From: an uncultured Prevotellaceae bacterium
Lineage (GTDB): Bacteria > Bacteroidota > Bacteroidia > Bacteroidales > Muribaculaceae
Assembly: GCA_946406035.1 (NCBI GenBank)
Contig: CAMJJG010000001.1
Coordinates: 1 to 64,000, forward strand
Direction of reading: 5' to 3'
DNA: 64,000 nucleotides
The translations under genes and the position numbers were made by a program. Positions 59,516-64,000 of this stretch are shown here, piece after piece. The notes beneath the pieces are model-generated. The model was not told where the DNA came from and did not search any database. It saw nothing but the letters and a program-made list of their open reading frames with translations. How positions within the stretch are numbered: position 1 is the stretch's first letter; every line of letters starts with the position of its first letter.

Positions 59516-60726
59516 TCCACCTTGTGCAAGTTGTGCCCCATGCGGGTCTTCTTGGTGTGCATGTAGAACTCGTTGTAGCGGTTGGGCTTGACCTCGATGG
59601 GAACGTTCTCGACCACCTCGAGGCCATAACTCTCCAGGCCGACGCGCTTAACAGGGTTATTGGTCATCAGGCGCATTTTGGTCACGCCCAGGATGCGCAG
59701 GATGTTGGCACCCACGCCATAGTCGCGCTCGTCGGGCTTGAATCCCAGGTGCACGTTGGCCTCGACGGTGTCCAGGCCGTGCTCTTGCAGCTTGTAGGCC
59801 TTGATCTTGTTCATCAAGCCGATGCCCCGTCCCTCCTGGTTCATATAGACGATGAGCCCTTTGCCCTCTTGCTCGATGAGCTGCATGGCCATGTGTAGCT
59901 GCTCGCCGCACTCACAGCGCAGTGACCCGAAGATGTCGCCCGTGGCGCATGACGAGTGGACGCGCACCAGTATGGGCTCATCGGGGCGCCACTGGCCCTT
60001 GATGAGAGCGATGTGCTCGAGGCCATTGTTGATTTGCCTAAAGGGAATGAGCCTGAAGTGGCCATACTGGGTGGGCAGGTCCACCTCATCGCCCACCTCG
60101 ACTACTTTCTCGGTGCGCAGTCGATAGGCAATCAGGTCCTTGATGGTGATGATGGGCATGTTGAACTTCTCGGCCACCTTCATCAGCTGCGGCAGGCGGG
60201 CCATAGTGCCGTCGGGGTTGATGATCTCGATGAGTGCTGCGGCAGGGTAGAGGCCGGCAATGCGCATCAGGTCAATCGACGCCTCGGTGTGTCCGGCGCG
60301 CTTGAGCACACCCTTGTCAACGGCGCGCAGGGGGTTGATGTGCCCCGGTCGACCAAAGTCCTGCGGCTTGCTGTGGGGGTTGGCCAGAGCTCGGATGGTC
60401 ATGGCGCGATCGTGCATCGACACGCCAGTGGTGCATCCGTCGAGCAGATCGACCGTCACCGTGAACGGTGTGCCCAGCATCGAGGTGTTGTCATCGACCT
60501 GCATGTTCAGTTCCAGCTCGCGGCAGCGCTCGGCGGTAATGGGAGCGCACAGCACGCCCCGCCCCTCGCGCATCATGAAGTTGACCTTGTCGGCGGTGAT
60601 TTTCTCGGCGGCGATGATGAAGTCGCCCTCGTTCTCGCGGTCCTCATCATCGACCACGATGACAAATTCGCCGCGCTTCAACTGCTCGACGGCTTCGTCG
60701 ATAGTGTTCAGTTTGATGTCGTCCAT
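59512..60726 (-). CDS. ribBA: Bifunctional 3,4-dihydroxy-2-butanone-4-phosphate synthase / GTP cyclohydrolase II
   Basis: [83 protein letters not shown]. Confidence 0.98.
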   Translation of the reverse strand: MDDIKLNTIDEAVEQLKRGEFVIVVDDEDRENEGDFIIAAEKITADKVNFMMREGRGVLCAPITAERCRELELNMQVDDNTSMLGTPFTVTVDLLDGCTTGVSMHDRAMTIRALANPHSKPQDFGRPGHINPLRAVDKGVLKRAGHTEASIDLMRIAGLYPAAALIEIINPDGTMARLPQLMKVAEKFNMPIITIKDLIAYRLRTEKVVEVGDEVDLPTQYGHFRLIPFRQINNGLEHIALIKGQWRPDEPILVRVHSSCATGDIFGSLRCECGEQLHMAMQLIEQEGKGLIVYMNQEGRGIGLMNKIKAYKLQEHGLDTVEANVHLGFKPDERDYGVGANILRILGVTKMRLMTNNPVKRVGLESYGLEVVENVPIEVKPNRYNEFYMHTKKTRMGHNLHKVD

Positions 60727-60748
60727 TAACTATGTTTGGTGTTGGTGA

Positions 60749-62701
60749 TTATTCTTTATTTTCCATGTACTCCATCTCGCGGTCATACTCGTCGTTGACG
60801 ATGGCTATCAGTTGGTCACATGTCTTGGCCGTCAGGCCGATGTCGCGCTTCAGGTTCTTCTGGTGGCGCATGCCCACGAGCCACAGGGGGAGACCTATCG
60901 GGAACAGGACCGCGAGGGCCGTTCCGAGTTTCTGGTTTCCGCTCGAGGGCGAGTAGGTGAGCAACTGGCGGATGACGGGGAAGTCCATGGCCTTGTTGAG
61001 CACCATCTGGTCCCGAGAGTTGGACAGGTAATCGACCACGCTGTCCACCTGTTCGGCAAGCGACTTGATGGCGGCTTTGTCATAGCCCTGGCGGCAGTAG
61101 TCGAGATAGCGTTGCCGGCCTGGATGCGAGTCAAGGAATTGCAGGCAGTTGGCCTTGAGCGATTGGGCCATGGCAATGGCGGTGGCGTTGTCCACCTCGT
61201 TGATGATGACCTCCTTGGCCTCGAGTTTGCGCGTCTGGTGCAAGCCCGTGAAGCGGCGCAGGATGTTGAGCCAGGCGTCGGGGTTGAACACGGCTGAGTC
61301 GTTAACGGCTTTATGCGTCAAGAAGATGCCTAGGGGCAGCAGTACCGCCGAGCTGAGCCAGATGCCCTGCCACACGGGCCAACGGCCGTCGCGGGCCAGT
61401 TTATAGCCCGAGTTGTCGATCATGTAATAGAATATGAACAGGATGACCGAGATGACGATGGGCATGCCCAGGCCTCCCTTGCGGATAATGGCCCCCAATG
61501 GCGCGCCGATGAAGAAGAAAATCAGACATGCCAGCGAGAGGGTGAACTTCTTCATCAGCTCGATCTGGTGACGGCGGATGATGAAGTTATCGTCGTTGAT
61601 GGCATAGCCCTGGAATTGGGTGTCCTGCATGGCTGTCGTGGTGCGCATCAACGCCTGGTTGACGAGCTGCTGTTGCTCGGCCGATGGCAGATCCTTGATC
61701 AGCTGGTCTAAATCGATGGGTTTGTCGAGTTGTACCTCCCCAGTGGGCTGCAAGGTCGTTTTGCCCTCATTGACCATTGTGCGGAATGGCGGTACGCCAC
61801 ACACGGGCTGGGTGCGCATCTTCTCGATAATGACGCTGGCGGCCGAATCCACCCTGATGCGTACCGAGTCGATGGTGTGTTGCAGCTGGGTGATGTTTTT
61901 GCCTACATATTGCGACTTCATGGCATCATCGTCCATGCGCGTGAAGTTAGCGTCATAGGGGATGAGGATTTCCTTGTCGTGGAAGGACTCGCGGCGATAC
62001 AGCTCATTGCTCATGCCACTGACGCCGCCACCGCCCTTCATTTCCTCATACCACGATCCCTTGTAGAGCGTCAACACCAGGTGCCGCTTGTCCTCGGTCA
62101 TGCTCAGGCGGCCCGAGTCGGCAGCGACGATGCGGGGAAACATAGAGCCCTGTGACACGTCATAGATGAGCATGTTGTACAACATGTCGCGGTCCTTGTC
62201 CTTGCGCTTGACGTAGATGTTGTAGCCGGGAATCTGGCTATATACAGCCCCCTCGGGAATGTCGAGGGTGGGCGATGTCTGCCGCATCGAGAACATCAAG
62301 GTCCACATCTTTACCTGGGAGTGTGGCAACACGATGTCCTGGAAAAAGAATGCTCCGATGGCTACAAGGGTCATGAGAACGGCCAGCGGCTTCATGATGG
62401 TCGTCAACGAGATGCCCGATGACTTGAGGGCCGTGAGCTCGATGTGCTCGCCCAGGTCGCCAAAGGTCATGAGCGCCGCCAGCAGTATGCTCAATGGCAG
62501 CGCCAGAGGCACCATCGACAGGGCCGCATAGAAGAACAGCTCGGCAATCACATCCACACTCAGCCCCTTGCCCACGAGCTCGTCGATGTACTTCCACAGG
62601 AATTGCATGATCACGATAAACAAGCAGATGCAGAAGGTCATCAAGAATCTGGGCAAGAATCTTGACAACATGAACAGGTATAGCTTCTTTATCTTTAACA
62701 T
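60749..62701 (-). CDS. LptF/LptG (YjgP/YjgQ)-family permease
   Basis: LYLFMLSRFLPRFLMTFCICLFIVIMQFLWKYIDELVGKGL; LPLSILLAALMTFGDLGEHIELTALKSSGISL; LACLIFFFIGAPLGAIIRKGGLGMPIVISVI. Confidence 0.93.
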   Translation of the reverse strand: MLKIKKLYLFMLSRFLPRFLMTFCICLFIVIMQFLWKYIDELVGKGLSVDVIAELFFYAALSMVPLALPLSILLAALMTFGDLGEHIELTALKSSGISLTTIMKPLAVLMTLVAIGAFFFQDIVLPHSQVKMWTLMFSMRQTSPTLDIPEGAVYSQIPGYNIYVKRKDKDRDMLYNMLIYDVSQGSMFPRIVAADSGRLSMTEDKRHLVLTLYKGSWYEEMKGGGGVSGMSNELYRRESFHDKEILIPYDANFTRMDDDAMKSQYVGKNITQLQHTIDSVRIRVDSAASVIIEKMRTQPVCGVPPFRTMVNEGKTTLQPTGEVQLDKPIDLDQLIKDLPSAEQQQLVNQALMRTTTAMQDTQFQGYAINDDNFIIRRHQIELMKKFTLSLACLIFFFIGAPLGAIIRKGGLGMPIVISVILFIFYYMIDNSGYKLARDGRWPVWQGIWLSSAVLLPLGIFLTHKAVNDSAVFNPDAWLNILRRFTGLHQTRKLEAKEVIINEVDNATAIAMAQSLKANCLQFLDSHPGRQRYLDYCRQGYDKAAIKSLAEQVDSVVDYLSNSRDQMVLNKAMDFPVIRQLLTYSPSSGNQKLGTALAVLFPIGLPLWLVGMRHQKNLKRDIGLTAKTCDQLIAIVNDEYDREMEYMENKE

Positions 62702-62830
62702 GAATGCCGGGTTGCATTAAATTGCCTGCAAAAGTACAAAAAATAACGGCGCAAATCGGTGCGCCGTTTAGTTTTTTTATATTTGACTAAATATCTGTAA
62801 CAGTTCAGTCACTTAAATTGCACAAAAAAC

Positions 62831-62864
62831 GGGGTTTGGACAAGCCTGATGGTGTCCAAACCCC
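62831..62864 (-). terminator. Terminator downstream of the right-edge gene
   Basis: GGGGTTTGGACA...TGTCCAAACCCC then TTTTTT on minus strand. Confidence 0.85.
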
Positions 62865-62906
62865 TGGATGTTGTACCCGATAATGAAGATACTAGGCGGC
62901 AAACAC

Positions 62907-64000
62907 TCAGTTGCCCTGTAACAGGTTGTCGATGAGAGCGGTGACATCTGCGATGTTCACGTTGCCGCTGCTGTCAACGTCGGCACAGGTTGTGCAAGCA
63001 TTGCCAGCTGACCCCAACAACAGGTCAATGAGGGCGGTGACGTCCGAGATGTTCACCTTGCCGTCATGGTTCACATCGCCAGGCTGATAGCTATGGCCGT
63101 TATCAAACAGGGTCACGCTTTGAACATTGCTCCAAGCACTCGAGGTGCCGTCAACATAGGTCGCCTTTACCTTGAAGAAGAAGTTACCACCCGGGGTGAG
63201 GTTCTTGACGGTGTAGCATTTATCAGTGATACCCGTGATGAGTCGATAAGTGGCATCACCTTGCTCAATCTCATTGGCCCTGATAGTGTTCATCTCGTTC
63301 ACATCACCAGCATAAACCCTGATCATGCTCATGTCGGGAGAGTAGTATTCCTCGGCCGAAGTTATAGAGATGATTTCGCCTGAGCTGGCTGTCACTGTCC
63401 ACGTGTGGGTTTTGCCATAAGTGAACCAGTGACCAGTGGGTGCCGTCTGAGTGGAACCCACAGTCACATCTCCAGAGCCATAGGAGTCGGTGGCGGTAGT
63501 GATCTGTATAGTGAACGTGTCATTGGAGTAACCGCCTGGTACAGTGAAGTTAACGTAGCCGTCAAAGAAGGAGTTGCTGATGTACATCGTGCTATGGCCT
63601 CCCATGAGACCTTCTCCACTCCATGGCTCGACAAGAGGAACGTTATTGTAGCCGCCGGGGTAGTCACTGCCGTCGAGCGTGGCAAGCAGTTCAACGGCCG
63701 GACGGGTTGACACCTCGAGGGTGTAGCTGTCAACATACTTGGACAGCGTCTGATCGGTCCAGTCGGCACGAAATTGCGTCAGATTGATGAACTGTTCGTT
63801 AGCGGGGCTCAACACGGGCTTATGGGTGTCAAGAGTTGCCATGCCACTGATGGTGACTGTCTTGTCCTGGGCATCAGGATTGCTCAGGGTGATGGTAGCG
63901 GTGTGAGTTCCACTGGATTTTGGGGCATAGGTCACCGTGATCACCTTGCCGTTCTCCTGCTCGGCCATCGAGACGCTGTTGGCGTCAATGGCAAACGCGC
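62907..64000 (-). CDS. Secreted protein with C-terminal dockerin-type repeats, partial; N-terminus beyond right edge
   Basis: Frame stays open past 63968 to the window end; GDVNHDGKVNISDVTALIDLLLG...ADVDSSGNVNIADVTALIDNLLQGN. Confidence 0.85.
   Translation of the reverse strand, partial: AFAIDANSVSMAEQENGKVITVTYAPKSSGTHTATITLSNPDAQDKTVTISGMATLDTHKPVLSPANEQFINLTQFRADWTDQTLSKYVDSYTLEVSTRPAVELLATLDGSDYPGGYNNVPLVEPWSGEGLMGGHSTMYISNSFFDGYVNFTVPGGYSNDTFTIQITTATDSYGSGDVTVGSTQTAPTGHWFTYGKTHTWTVTASSGEIISITSAEEYYSPDMSMIRVYAGDVNEMNTIRANEIEQGDATYRLITGITDKCYTVKNLTPGGNFFFKVKATYVDGTSSAWSNVQSVTLFDNGHSYQPGDVNHDGKVNISDVTALIDLLLGSAGNACTTCADVDSSGNVNIADVTALIDNLLQGN

Noticed and set aside
59512-60800. FMN riboswitch upstream of ribBA
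   Set aside because: Only 22 nt separate lptF/G and ribBA; no room and no RFN-like motif
1-64000. CRISPR array, prophage or intact transposase
   Set aside because: No regularly spaced identical repeats, cas-like, phage structural or transposase proteins seen; only the possible MITE at 56820-56951 suggests mobility

Overview
This is a Bacteroidales-like chromosomal window (Prevotella/Muribaculaceae type). The lineage call rests on SusC/SusD, TAnnTTTG -7 promoters and gene content, and was not confirmed by search. Most of it is housekeeping and envelope genes: priA (partial), a glycosyltransferase, tRNA-fMet, class I fumarase, an RluA-type pseudouridine synthase, engB, a GH2 enzyme, an S41 peptidase, an M15 peptidase, msrA, rpsP, tRNA-Gln, an FtsX/LolE-like permease, lptB, udk, dnaK, glycogen synthase and phosphorylase, a tamB plus BamA/TamA-like pair, a Clp ATPase, ribBA and an LptF/G permease. 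Accessory content includes: (i) a SusC/SusD operon with a zinc metallohydrolase lipoprotein and a DUF4302-like lipoprotein instead of CAZymes; (ii) a visibly AT-richer islet with LicD and a 953-aa protein that reads as a fusion of a nucleotidyltransferase, a PLP aminotransferase/decarboxylase and an opine-dehydrogenase-like domain, which is my best candidate for an undescribed pathway; (iii) four secreted proteins with dockerin-type repeats; (iv) a Clp ATPase lacking its N-domain; (v) a consensus sigma-54 type promoter with nested inverted repeats upstream of dnaK; and (vi) three intergenic regions with strong unexplained secondary structure, one of which may be a MITE. All calls come from reading the sequence and the supplied ORF track. 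No homology search or folding program was run.
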